DNA of 64,000 bases from Dipteronia dyeriana (Eukaryota > Streptophyta > Magnoliopsida > Sapindales > Sapindaceae), in assembly GCA_032871835.1 (NCBI GenBank), contig CM065299.1, positions 78,642,204 to 78,706,203 of the forward strand, written 5' to 3'. The notes under the pieces are model-generated. The model was not told the DNA's origin, searched no databases, and worked only from the letters and a program-made list of their open reading frames with translations. Shown here in pieces: positions 45,224 through 55,934 of this stretch (positions are counted from its first letter, which is position 1; the number at the start of each line of letters is the position of its first letter). A program made the position numbers and the translations under genes.

Positions 45224-45424
45224 TAAAGCATCCATCCAAAACCAATTCTCTAAAAACAATAATATTATCTAGGCATATCTACCACTGCAAATCTCCTCAC
45301 ACAAAAAGGTAAATCATTCATCCAAAACCAATTCTCTACAACCAAAAATATTATCCAAGTATATATGTCACTACAAATCTCCTCACACAAAGAGGTAAAT
45401 CATCCATCCAAAACCAATTCTCAG
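45224..45424. repeat. 86-bp tandem repeat
   Basis: CATCCATCCAAAACCAATTC starts at 45229, 45315 (one change) and 45401, giving two full copies and a partial third with a constant 86-bp period. Confidence 0.8.
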
Positions 45425-45639
45425 CACATACAAAAAAAAAAGCATTTTTTCCAAGGCCATGTGCATCTTGGTTTGTATCTAGTTTATACAGCATTCATGA
45501 CAGTGTTTTCATTTGGTCTAAAAAATTTGGTTGACGAGCCAATCATTGAGGTCTTGGTCCCTACCATTTTATGATAAAAAAATTATTATTAGTTAATTAG
45601 CCAAATAAATAAAAAGTGCAATCCAACTTATATAAGAAA

Positions 45640-46010
45640 TAAGCAAGACAAACCTGTGAATGTAAGTAATGGTAAACCGATGGATGTTTAACTTGATACC
45701 CAATCGTATGATATGGAATTCTTTGACCACCAAGAACATTTGGAAAACCATTAGGATAATGTGTATATGAGTGGTTTGTTGAGGAATATTGCCTTGACCA
45801 TGAGGAACAATTGGAAATCCATTAACATAATGTGTACTTGGATGGTTTGGATAAAGAATGCCTTGACCACCGGAATAATTTGAAATATGTTAGAATAATG
45901 TGTACTCAAGTGGATTTGATTTGCTAGTCCAATTGATCCATAAATATTAATACAATATAAACATCAGTAATATATTTCAACTTTGAAGGCCCATTTACGA
46001 ATAATTGCAA

Positions 46011-46054
<44 letters not shown>

Positions 46055-46470
46055 GTTTAACATGTTGATATAAATTTGATGAGCCGAAAACTTCATTTCC
46101 ATGTGATTTTTTGTAGAGCTCATTCACATGTGACTGCATTTCAAGAGCATCTGCATGAGGGGTAGGTTCCTCATAATTCGTTAACATGATAATTGACTAT
46201 AAAATAGACAATCAAATTAAACAAGATAAATTAACTATATATATGGACTCTCACACACACACACACTAACATGTACCCTTGTTTTTAGATGACGCTTACT
46301 TATTTGAGTGCTTAGCTTCCAATGCATTTTTCATTCTACCCTTACCTTGGCCTATAGACTTCTGAATTTTTGGATCACAGAACCTCATATTTTCACCATC
46401 TTCATTCACGTGATTGTGAGAAATTATATCATCATTTGTTCGAGCATGTGGTTGTTAGGAATTTTTAAGA
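45640..46470 (-). pseudogene. Decayed exon-like sequence, possibly FAR1/MULE-derived
   Basis: On the minus strand, broken frames contain a Pro/Gly/His-rich repeat (STHYVNGFPIV, THYPNGFPNV, GGQRIPYHTIGYQ) and, further upstream (46300-46440), MRFCDPKIQKSIGQGKGRMKNAL. The latter resembles the C-terminal segment DPxxSxTKGRxK..KSxLE of FAR1-related proteins. An (AAT)n run splits the region. Could be a broken host gene or a transposase fragment. Confidence 0.3.
46010..46054. repeat. (AAT)n microsatellite
   Basis: About 15 uninterrupted copies of AAT. Confidence 0.9.
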
Positions 46471-46499
46471 CTTTCCAATTTTCCTCTAATTTCAACAAT

Positions 46500-46960
46500 T
46501 CTAGCTTCAAAATATGCCAACAACGAATATTATCGAAACAACGGACAACAACGAATCGACGTGACAATCGAAACAACGGACAACACAATAGCGGATCAAG
46601 CTATCAAAATATGCCAAGGACTAGTCGACCATAAACCTCGATACCTAAATATAATCTCAGCATCGAGCCATTCGATCTTGTGGCAGTGATGAAAGAAATG
46701 GGTAGAACCGTCAAACGACCAAGAAAATGAACGCACCTCTAGAACATCGAGATTTACATCTCCGATGCGAGTTCTATGGAGACCATGGCCATTGAACGGG
46801 GGATTGTATCCCCTTAAAACTAGAGGTAGTAGAACTGTTGAAACGGGGGTATCTACAAGAATTCCTCTCCGACAAAGGGAAGGAGACTGTCACTTGACGA
46901 GAGGAAAAATAAAACACAATTCCAAATGACAATCAACCAATACTGCCCTAGCCAGATAGA
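46500..46960 (+). pseudogene. Gag C-terminal part, plus-strand Tat-like element
   Basis: Frames contain RDNRNNGQHNSGSS, then after stops LHLRCEFYGDHGH, GDCIPLKLEVVELLKRGYLQEFL. This is the CxxHGxxGHxTxxC...LLxxGYLxEF segment of Tat-type Gag, equivalent to 1550-1690 and 42305-42425. Confidence 0.6.
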
Positions 46961-47035
46961 GTTATCAACTACATAGCTAGCGGATCGGAAGTGAGTGGTA
47001 CCAGCTACTCTACTGCAAAGAGACATACTTGACAA

Positions 47036-47428
47036 ATGTCAAACACGAAGATTCGATCTAACAGAGAACATCCACCAACAATAGACGAGACAGTCACTTT
47101 CAAGTCGACCGACAAATCAGATTTGTTTTCCCATCACCATGATGCTCTAGCTATTTATTTCCTAATTTCTAATTGCTTAACAAAACACATATTAATATAT
47201 AATGGAAGCTCATGTAATATATTGTTTAACAGTGCGTTTCGAGAAATGCAGGTTGATGAATCGAAAGTTAGTCGCCGAACGACTATACTTACAGGATTCA
47301 GTGGTGAACAAAAAAAAACATTAGGCAAAATTGTCCTACCAGTGTACGTGGAAGGGGTAAATTTGTACATCAACTTCTTGGTGCTCAACTGCCAATCACC
47401 ATACAATGCAATCCTTGGTAGGCCATAG
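47036..47428 (+). pseudogene. Protease domain, plus-strand Tat-like element, active site altered
   Basis: Contains HHDALAIYFLISNC, then ILIYNGSSCNILF, GFSGEQKKTLGKIVLPV and SPYNAILGRP before a stop. The catalytic Asp of VDNGSS is Tyr (TAT at 47198-47200). The single open frame of 130 codons covers most of the domain. Confidence 0.7.
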
Positions 47429-47599
47429 ATACATGAAATGAAGGCAATTCCGTCAACCTACCATCAAATAATCAAGTTCCTAACCAAGTGGGAAGAGCAC
47501 GAAATTAAAGGCGAACAGAGAGCAGCAAGGGAATGCTACCATGATGCATTGAAGAAAAAGAAAGAATAATTGTAGCAACTACAGGAAAATACATCCGAG

Positions 47600-48480
47600 T
47601 CGACCACGAACAAGCCTAAATTAGAAGAGTTAGATGAAGTGTCGATCGACCCAGACAACCCAGAACATAAAGTATCAATCGGATAGAGGTTACCAGCCGA
47701 TATCCGAAACCAATTGATCGAATTCTTGAATCAATGATGTAGTACTTTCGCTTGGTCGTACTCGGACATGGTTGGAATCGACCCACATGTAATTGTACAT
47801 AAATTACAGGTTGATCCAGATTATCGACCAGTAAAGCAAAAAAGAAGAAAGTTTGCACCAGAAAGAAATAAAATCATCAACGAATAAGTGCAAAAGCTGA
47901 TAGACATTGGATCTGTAAGAGAAGTTAAATATCCCGACTGATTAGCCAACGTTGTGGTCGTGAAGAAAAAGAATGGTAAATGGACCGATTGTATCGACCT
48001 TACTGACCTCAACAAGGCATGTTCAAAGGATCCATTCTCGCTGCCTCACATCGATATGCTTGTCGACGCTACCTCAGGACATCAGCTACTAAGTTTCATG
48101 GATGCATTTTCAGGCTTTAATCAAATCCTGATGCATCCGAACGACCAAGAAAAAATGGCATTTGTCATTGACAGAGGTATTTTTTGTTATAAAGTAATGC
48201 CTTTTAGTTTGAATATAAAAGTGCGACCTACCAACGGTTAGTCAACACAGATATGCTCGGATCAGCTACGGAAAGTATACATAAAAGATATGTTGGTCAA
48301 GTCGCTCATTGCAAATCAACACACAGAGCACATGAGGCAGTCGTTCGACATACTCGATAAATACGATATGAAACTAAACCCTACTAAATGTTCCGTTGGA
48401 GTGTCGTAAGGAAAAATTCTAGGTTACATGGTAACTCAAATAGGGATTTAAGCAAACCCATACCAAATCCGATCGATCAA
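47600..48480 (+). pseudogene. Reverse transcriptase domain, plus-strand Tat-like element
   Basis: Upstream pieces include STFAWSYSDMVGIDP and YRPVKQKRRKFAPERN. The frame 47954-48241 has VVKKKNGKWTDCIDLTDLNKAC, LLSFMDAFSGFNQI and FCYKVMPFSLN. The catalytic box reads YIKD (48278-48289) where YVDD is expected. Stops at several points. RT copies the genomic RNA into DNA; this one cannot. Confidence 0.75.
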
Positions 48481-48489
48481 AGAACTGGA

Positions 48490-49005
48490 ATCACCAAAAT
48501 GCATCAAAGATGTCCAAAAATTGATTAGTCGAGTGGCTGCCCTTAACAGATTCATATCAAAATCTTTAGAGCGTAGTCAACCGTTCTTCAACATACTGAA
48601 AAAGAACAAGGCGTTCGACTGGACTCCAGAATGTGAAAAGGCGTTCCAAGACTTAAAGCAATATTTGATGTCACCTCATCTACTATTGAAACCAAAGGAC
48701 GACGAGACATTATACTTATATTTAACAGTGTTGAACACCACAGTCAGTGGTGTGATGGTCAAAGAAGAAAATGATTCGCAACACCCGATGTACTATATAA
48801 GCAAATCATTACTCGACATGGAAACAAAATATATCAAGCTCGAAAACCTAGCCCTTGCACTAGTTGTGGCCGTACGGAAACTGAGACCTTACTTCCAATG
48901 TCATCCAATTAAGGTACTTAAATCATTTCCGCTTAAAAATATTTTTCATAAACCGAAACTTTCAGGTCGACTCAGAAAATGGGCGGTCTAAATTAGCGAA
49001 CACTA
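48490..49005 (+). pseudogene. RT connection and first RNase H, plus-strand Tat-like element
   Basis: A 156-codon frame: LISRVAALNRFISKSLERS, AFDWTPECEKAFQDLKQYL, ETLYLYLTVLNTTVSGVMV, MYYISKSLLDMETKYIKLENLALALV and RKLRPYFQ. It lines up with 29701-30074 (minus). Confidence 0.75.
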
Positions 49006-49029
49006 TATCTCCTTCCATCTTCGGACGTC

Positions 49030-49530
49030 TCTGAAATCTCAGGTATTCACTGATTTTATTGCTGATTTTACACCTAATGAGCAATTACAGGCTGAACAAG
49101 AGTTAATGTCAACCACGGAAGAAAATACAAACGACAAATGGACATTATCAGTCAACGGTTCAAGTAATATAAAGGGGAGTTGGCTCGGACTTGTACTGAC
49201 ATCACCTCAAGGTGAAAATTTAGAGCAATCGATACATTGTAACTTTTGTGCGATAAACAACGAAGCAGAATATGAGGCAATGATTGCTGGACTTGACCTA
49301 GCAAGAAGTCTAGGCATAAAAAATATACAGGTTCAATGAGATTCTTAACTAGTCATGCGATAGATGAATGGGACTTACGAGGCTAAAATAAAAAGATGGC
49401 TGCTTACCCAGCAAAATTCAAACAACTCGAGTCCACGTTCGACAGTTTTTCACTCTTGTAGGTACCAAGATCAGAAAACTCTAGGGCAGATGCACTCGCT
49501 AGCTTGGGATCGACATCCCAAATAAACTAC
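49030..49530 (+). pseudogene. Second RNase H domain, plus-strand Tat-like element
   Basis: The frame 49106-49339 contains WTLSVNGSSNIKGSWLGLVL, CAINNEAEYEAMIAGLDLA and ends at a stop right before SQLVM. The first catalytic Asp (usually VDGSS) is Asn (VNGSS). The end of the domain (ENSRADALASLGS) is visible at about 49475-49510. Confidence 0.7.
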
Positions 49531-49599
49531 CTCAAATCTATACCTATCGTGCATATAATGCAACCTGCAATAAACGAAGAAATGTATCAACAGTCGACA

Positions 49600-50841
49600 G
49601 TTGTTTGCACTGGATAGACCCTATCAAAAACTACTTGGAAGCAGACATATTACCAGGTGACAGAGCTGAAGCTAGAAAAATAAATGCCAAGTCGGCTAAA
49701 TTATGTATTTTGTATGGTAAGCTTTAAAAAAAATCATTTACAGGACCATATTAGAGGTGTGTCATGCCTAGAGAAGCGTATGACATTCTCACAAGTCTCT
49801 ATGATGAAGAATGCGGTAACCATTCAAACGTAAGAAGCTTGTCGAATAGAGCCATCACAGCCGGATACTACTGACCAATAATACGGACCGACTCACAATA
49901 ATACGGACCGACTCACAAGAACACGTGAAGAACTGTGACAAATTCCAAATATTTACCCAAGTGTCTCTAGTTACGCTTAATTCTATTTCGGCCCATGACC
50001 TTTTATGAAATGGGGTATGGATATTGTAGGAAAGCTTCTAGCAACACTAGGCAGGGTAGTCTACAAGCTGGTTTTAACTGACGTTTTCACCAAATGGGTT
50101 GAAGCTAGAGCTTTTCAACACATCAGAGACATAGAGGTACACAATTTCGTATGGAAAAATATCATTTGCAGGTTCGGAATGCCAAAGGAGATAATGACCG
50201 ATAATGACTCATAATTCATATCGTTCGACTTCAAGAATTTATGTGCTAAATACGGCATCAAACTCGGTTTTTTGACACCAAGATATCCTTGAGCAAACGG
50301 GCAATCAGAGTCAACAAACAAGACAATAATCAATACATTAAAGAAAAGACTCGAAGCAGAAAAAAGTGAGTGGGCCGACAAACTCCCTAAAGTGTTGTGG
50401 TCTTATGGAACTATACCTCGTCGGCCGATAAGAGAAACAACATTCTCCCTTGTCTATAGTGCAGAAGCAGTAATCCCAATAGAGACAAGATTAACAACGG
50501 CCCAAAGTGAGCACCCTAATGAAGAACAAAATAATCAGAAATTGATGCTTGAACTGGACCACCTAGACGAATGACGAGAACTAGCTGCATTGAGAATACA
50601 AGAGTAATGGCAAGTCGGTCGACACTATAACAAAAACATCAAAATCAAAATCTTTAAAGTCAATGATTGGGTCTTACGACTAGTATTTCAAAATACAAGA
50701 GAACAAGAGGCAGGAAAATTGGGTTCGACATGGGAAGACCCCTATCAAATCACTGAGGTCAAAGGAAATGGAGCATACAAATTACGTGGCCTTGATGGAA
50801 GAGAGATGCACAACAGTTGGAATGCACTTTATTTAAAATAG
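49600..50841 (+). pseudogene. Integrase with C-terminal domain, plus-strand Tat-like element
   Basis: Zinc region LYDEECGNHSNVRSLSNRAITAGYY at 49795-49870. The core has WGMDIVGKL (Asp), KEIMTDNDS (Asp) and ANGQSESTNKTIINTLKKRL (Glu), so the DDE triad is intact although stops lie between. Then LPKVLWSYGTI and AEAVIPIETR. The C-terminal domain has FKVNDWVLRLV, STWEDPYQITEVKGNGAYKL and ends NALYLK at TAG 50839-50841. Confidence 0.75.
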
Positions 50842-51214
50842 TATCACTTCTAAACTCCTTTTATGTTTTCACCTGCTTTCAATTTCGCCTGCTTTCAATT
50901 TCAGATGCTTTTGAATATATTTCAAATACTAATGAGCCGATCGACAAAGAGCAATGATGACGCCATTAGTTGCAACTAAGTACAAAGCCGAGCTCAAAAA
51001 TTCAAGTCCTAACATGATCCACTTACAACAAATCGTTGTCGACGTTGACAAGAAAAAAAACAATTTGCAGGGTACATTAGTGTACATCCTGATACTAATC
51101 GACTCTAAGGAATCTTCAACGACGTCCTAGCGACAAAGAAAAAGTTTATACAACTTCCAATGATCGCTCTCGACTCGGATCACTGATAGTTCGAGGAGTA
51201 TCATTAGGGACAAG

Positions 51215-51540
51215 CATCCACCGATTAAAACACATGAAAGCAATCCGTTCAATGTTAAGGTCATGTCGACCGAATTAAACGCATGAAAGTGATTTGTTCA
51301 ATGTAAAGGTCGTGTCGACCAAAATTAAACGCATTAAAGCTATTTATTCAATGTAAAGGTCGTGTCAACCAAAACTTAACGCATTAAAGCTATTTATTCA
51401 ATGTAAAGGTCGTGTCGACCAAGGTTAAACACATGTAAACTATCTATTCACTTATTTAATGGAAAAGTCGTGTCGACTGAATTTTACACATGCAACCCTT
51501 GTCTCAATAAAAAAAAATCGTGTCAACTTAATTTACATGT
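51215..51540. repeat. 50-bp tandem repeat in the element's 3' region
   Basis: GGTCGTGTCGACCAAAATTA-type units start at about 51262, 51311, 51361 and 51411 (49-50 bp period). More diverged copies lie on both sides, down to about 51540. Tandem repeats between pol and the 3' LTR are a known property of Tat/Ogre-lineage elements. Confidence 0.75.
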
Positions 51541-51899
51541 GTTAGCAATTCTTTTTTTTTTAAAAAAAAAGCTGTGTTGACTTAATTTACGCATGTTAGC
51601 AACTGGAGTTAAAATTGATGTCGATCGAAAATAAACCATATCGACACCTCTAAAGTTGAAAGCAAATTACGAAAAGAACAAATCAAGAAAGAGAAGTAGT
51701 CGAGCAAACTAAATATATGACAAGTATCAATGTACAAATAGGAATAACATGGCAGTACATAAATAAAAGAAAATCATGGAATATTATGTTGAGAAGTTTC
51801 GGCCAGAGCATATTTTTCAACAGCAGGAACACTTTCGACGACTTTATCACCCCCGTCTATAATAGCAGCAGCTTAAGTCTCCATTCGTTCATTCTCTTC

Positions 51900-54400
51900 C
51901 CACTCTTCAATCTCGGTCTTGGGCTCCCATTTTGAATACTTCCCCGAAGAGATACTCATTGAAAAGGACGACTCTTGCCTTCCACTTTAACAACAATATC
52001 TATCAGTTGACCATTTAGGTTAGCAATATGTTGATCTTTCAAGGCAATCTGTTGGTCCTTCACTTGAATTTCTCCTTCGAGATTCTCCAAGCTTTGGTCC
52101 CTGTTAACAATTGCGTCTCACAACTTTGCCATCTCCTCCTCCTGTAAACGTAATTTCGAGTCGACCTCCTCTTTGGATTTTTTTATCTCCTCGCACTCCC
52201 GCCTCAGAGTATCATTCACCTTCTGCATTTTGGCACCTTTATCTCGGATAGCTCCGATCCGATGTTTTAAGAAAATTTGATATTGTAAAGCCTGTAAAAT
52301 AACCTACGTCATCAGTATATGATAAATACTAAGAACGTGGAAAACTCCTTCCACAACTACGTAAAAATACGAATTAGTCGCACGACATATACCTTAAAGG
52401 TGGAAATGATGCCTTTATTGATCACCTCCTCCATCTTGGAACCTTTCAAAATCTCTGTCTTTAGGGAAAATGAGGTCGTCCAACTTCTTCAGAAAAGATT
52501 CAGGCTCATTATGTAGACATACGTTTGGAGGGAAAGAAACCAAAGTCAGATTTGGCCTCTGTTGCTCGATGTCAGTGGCTACTTCTGTCGAACTCCTCAC
52601 AATCGCCTTGTCCTTGACAGAGGTTCTTCTTTCCTTTGGATCACATGGAGGATCCATCTCTGGAGATGATTCGATTGACTGATCGACCCTGGGGGCATTT
52701 GATGTGTCTGCCTGTTTTGCCTCTTCAACTACTTTTCTTTTGAGAGCTTCAACCTTTTTTTTTGTACTTTCCTTAGCCTTCTTTATTGCATCACCTAGAT
52801 TAGGCAAATCAAACTTCATCTTTTCAATCGACTTGGATGTGAAACGACGTTCAACATCAGTAAGTTGGGGTTAAAAATTATGTACCACTAAGCATTCAAA
52901 ACTTCCCCTAACCCAGGTATACAACACTAAATCTTTCAAACAAGGGCATGGAGTTTTTGGCACATTCAATGTAGAATGAAGCCATATAGAGCTAGGCTTA
53001 AGGTTACCTTCTCCCATCAACACTTTTCTACTTCTCTCTTCCTCCAGAATCAACTAGACTTTAGCTGTATGACTCTCGGTGTCCTCACATTTGGACATAT
53101 CTACACAATCTGTTATTTCTACAAGGACAAAAGCTAGAGTCAAAATACTTGAAACACTAGGGCTACTTCAACTAATCAACAATAGAGGAACTCACCATAT
53201 CTATTCCAAGTCCTAGGGTATGTATACTTCTCATTCCTAAAGGGGTCATCGACTAAAAAACCTTTGGCAAAGAAATAAGTATTTTTCCACCTACGGTAAT
53301 TCGTCGTGAGGTCCATGATATGGGGTTTTACGTTAGACCTTAAGATCAACGATATTGACCCTTCTCGCTAAGATGTTCCTTTAAATAATAGTTGTGCAAA
53401 AGTGAACCTAATCCAAAATTACAACTATATTGCTCATGTAAAACGGTGAGACTAATCAATATGCTCCAAGTGTTTGGCATTAATTGACTAGGAGCAAGTT
53501 AAAAGAAAACTAACAAGCGACGTGCAAGTGAGGGAATTGGAAATCTAAACCCTTGGCGGAAATTGTATTCATAAAAGCATGTCCATCCAGGAATGTTCCA
53601 ATCAGTTCGTTCGTGCTCCTTAGCAGGCTTTAATTTGACGTCGTCCGGAATGCCATATAATGTCCTCAGAGCATCCATGTCTTATTTAGTAGAATATATA
53701 CTCTTTGGATTTTCACCGACTAATATACCCAGTGGTCTACCAGAGCATGATGGTTCCTCTATATCTACATATTCTGGGTGATCGACTTCGCTTTCCACAA
53801 CCCTAACAAGTTTCACTTCTGAGGGACCCGGTAGACTAGAGTAACTTGTCGACCGACATCTTGTGAGTCGACCGCAACACCCTCTTCGATGTCATTTTCA
53901 TTTCCACTAGGGTCCAAGTAATCCTACGACTCGAAACTGCACTGACGTTCGACATATCGCTGACAAATGCAAAAATGCAAGAGTCAAGCATAAACAAAAA
54001 ATAAAATCAACACCTACGGTTCTAAAGATCCACACTTAGGGTTACAAAAGAAATCTCTACAATCTAAAATTCTAGATCTATTACTACTTCATCACTATTT
54101 CTGTCAATTTCCAGTCAATTGACTATAAGACCCACAACGCTAAATACGGAAAACAACTCAACGTGGAATTTAATACATCCTAAATGGATCTAATCCATCA
54201 AAGTATAAGTTGTTATGCTAAAACTTCCATAAATCATCTGAAGAACAATAAATAACTACCGTTTCTGGAAATATATTCTAGAAACTGCTACAATAATTTC
54301 CACGCCCTAGAAAACGAAAAATTAAATCCTTCCTGTAAGAAAAGTAAGGCATTCGTCGTGTACCTTATAGTATGAAAACTGCGAAGAAATGGCAATTGTT
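51900..54400 (-). pseudogene. Antisense ORF remnant (gypsy-type transposon protein)
   Basis: Minus-strand frames. 52415-52819 gives MKFDLPNLGDAIKKAKESTKKKVEAL with a basic, Ser/Pro-rich continuation. Upstream on the minus strand (53200-53600) broken frames read FRFPIPSLARRLLVFFQLAPSQLMPNTWSI and HNYYLKEHLS. The pattern LPxxPxxxxLLxxxxLxPxQLxPNxW resembles the 'putative gypsy type transposon' family found as an antisense ORF in some Tat elements. Function unknown; this copy is full of stops. Confidence 0.5.
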
Positions 54401-54883
54401 ACAGAAGTAATCTGGGATCTTTGAGATTTGAGAGGTTTTGAGAAGTTGAAGTAAAAAACTTCTTGAGGAAGTTTCTTCTTATACAAACCCTGTTTCAACT
54501 CAAGGTAGAAACATGTCGCGACTCTGGTGGATGTCAGTTAACCACGGAAAGTAAATAATAAACTAAGATTAGTTTGAAATTTAACCTCTTCGATAAACAC
54601 GCCCATATCATGAAATCGTGCCAAAAGTAAAAGGCCCACGTCAGCCCTAGAAGCTGAAACACTTTGATATCCTTTATGATGGGTTTCGCTATGTAGAGCA
54701 GTCGACACTTTGTAATAGATGAGTTATTCGACACATCGTCAAAATGTCGTTCGACTGAACGCAAGATAATATCGTACACTCGTTCGATTTGACTGAGAAA
54801 CGTTGCACTCTCTAACTCAGTTCACTTCTTTAGAGAGTGTGGGACAAACTATGGTAACCAGAAATGACCTCTATGCCCAAAAA

Positions 54884-55005
54884 CGTGAAGCCCAACAACA
54901 ATTGTAATATCAACCTTGAACCAGACCCAATAACCTGGATTTATCGTGAAGCCCAACAACAATTGTAATATCAACCTTGAACCAGACCCAATAACCTGGA
55001 TTTAT
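54884..55005. repeat. Perfect 61-bp tandem duplication
   Basis: CGTGAAGCCCAACAACAATT starts at 54884 and 54945. The 61-bp units look identical, ending CTGGATTTAT. Confidence 0.85.
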
Positions 55006-55015
55006 CCGGTTGTTT

Positions 55016-55275
55016 GTATCAAACTCCATTTTGAACTGGTCAGTCATATTTGAACTCAATGACGATACTTGTGGAAGTTGAGTTCAAAACTAATCCAACA
55101 ACAGCGGTATATCCGGTGTGATCTGTCAAGATTTTAGGGATTCCTTTTGTATCAAACTCCATTTCGAACTGGTCAATCCTATTTGAACTCAACCACGATA
55201 CTTATGGAAATGGAGTTCAAAACTAATCCAAGTATATCCGGTGTGATCTGCCAAGATTTTAAGGATTCATTCCAA
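55016..55275. repeat. Diverged tandem duplication, about 122-134 bp
   Basis: TATCAAACTCCATTTTGAAC at 55017 recurs (one change) at about 55150. Both units also contain GAGTTCAAAACTAATCCAA and GTGTGATCTG. The first unit has an extra CAACAGCG segment. It lies 650-900 bp upstream of the pyruvate kinase start codon. Confidence 0.75.
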
Positions 55276-55934
55276 CGAATCCTTTAATGTCAGATGGACT
55301 GAAAGGTCTATAATTAGAACCCCCACCGCTAAAAAAGGGATTCTGATTTCTCCTTTATATCATTCACGCTATTACTAACCGAAACTCTATTCAAACCAAC
55401 CAAAACTCCGGTCATACTTACAAAACATTCAATCCGATCAACAACTCCATTAAAGCTCACCTAAGGCTCATTCACAATCTCCAACCCTTTGTATCTTCTA
55501 AACTCGTTTCTGCTTTATTTTCATTTGTCTTTCATCAGTTTTCACACATCTGATTCGACAATTCTAACCAAGTTGCTTGGGTCTGATTCGAATCCGATCC
55601 AATTCGTAAATTGTCGTTCGACCAACCACACATTTCTAGTTTTGTACTGGAGTTAAATACTCATGAATGACGAATTTACACAGCAATTCACAGTAGTTGA
55701 TGTTTAATTGTTTACAACACCAATCAATTTTTCTAGATCCTCTATACAAGAAATATATTTTAAGGTCTCCACAACAGCGGTTTTTGCTGAAAAGAAAAAT
55801 CCAAGACCCTCTTGACGGAGTTTTCTAGCCAAAACAAGCCCAAACCCATCGAAAAAATATTTCAACTTTTTCTCATTTAACATTAGCTTATACTTTTACT
55901 GAATTTGACGAGTGGTACTCACATTCAACTGGCA
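55276..55934 (+). promoter_or_regulatory. Probable promoter and 5' UTR of the pyruvate kinase gene
   Basis: Unique-looking sequence with pyrimidine-rich stretches at about 55480-55530. CTTTATATC at about 55353-55361 could be a TATA box, but nothing proves it. An in-frame TAG at 55884 ends the reading frame that contains the start codon, so the first ATG is at 55935 unless an upstream exon exists. Confidence 0.35.

Larger units (their letters stand above)
46480..54800 (+). mobile_element. Plus-strand Tat-like Ty3/gypsy element, 5'-truncated
   Basis: Gag tail, protease, RT, two RNase H segments, integrase and C-terminal domain follow in order to about 50841. They are followed by a tandem-repeat region and an antisense reading frame, the layout described for some Tat-lineage elements. 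No LTR is identified at either end; the 5' part of gag is missing and the 3' limit is a guess. All domains contain stops or frameshifts. Confidence 0.65.
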
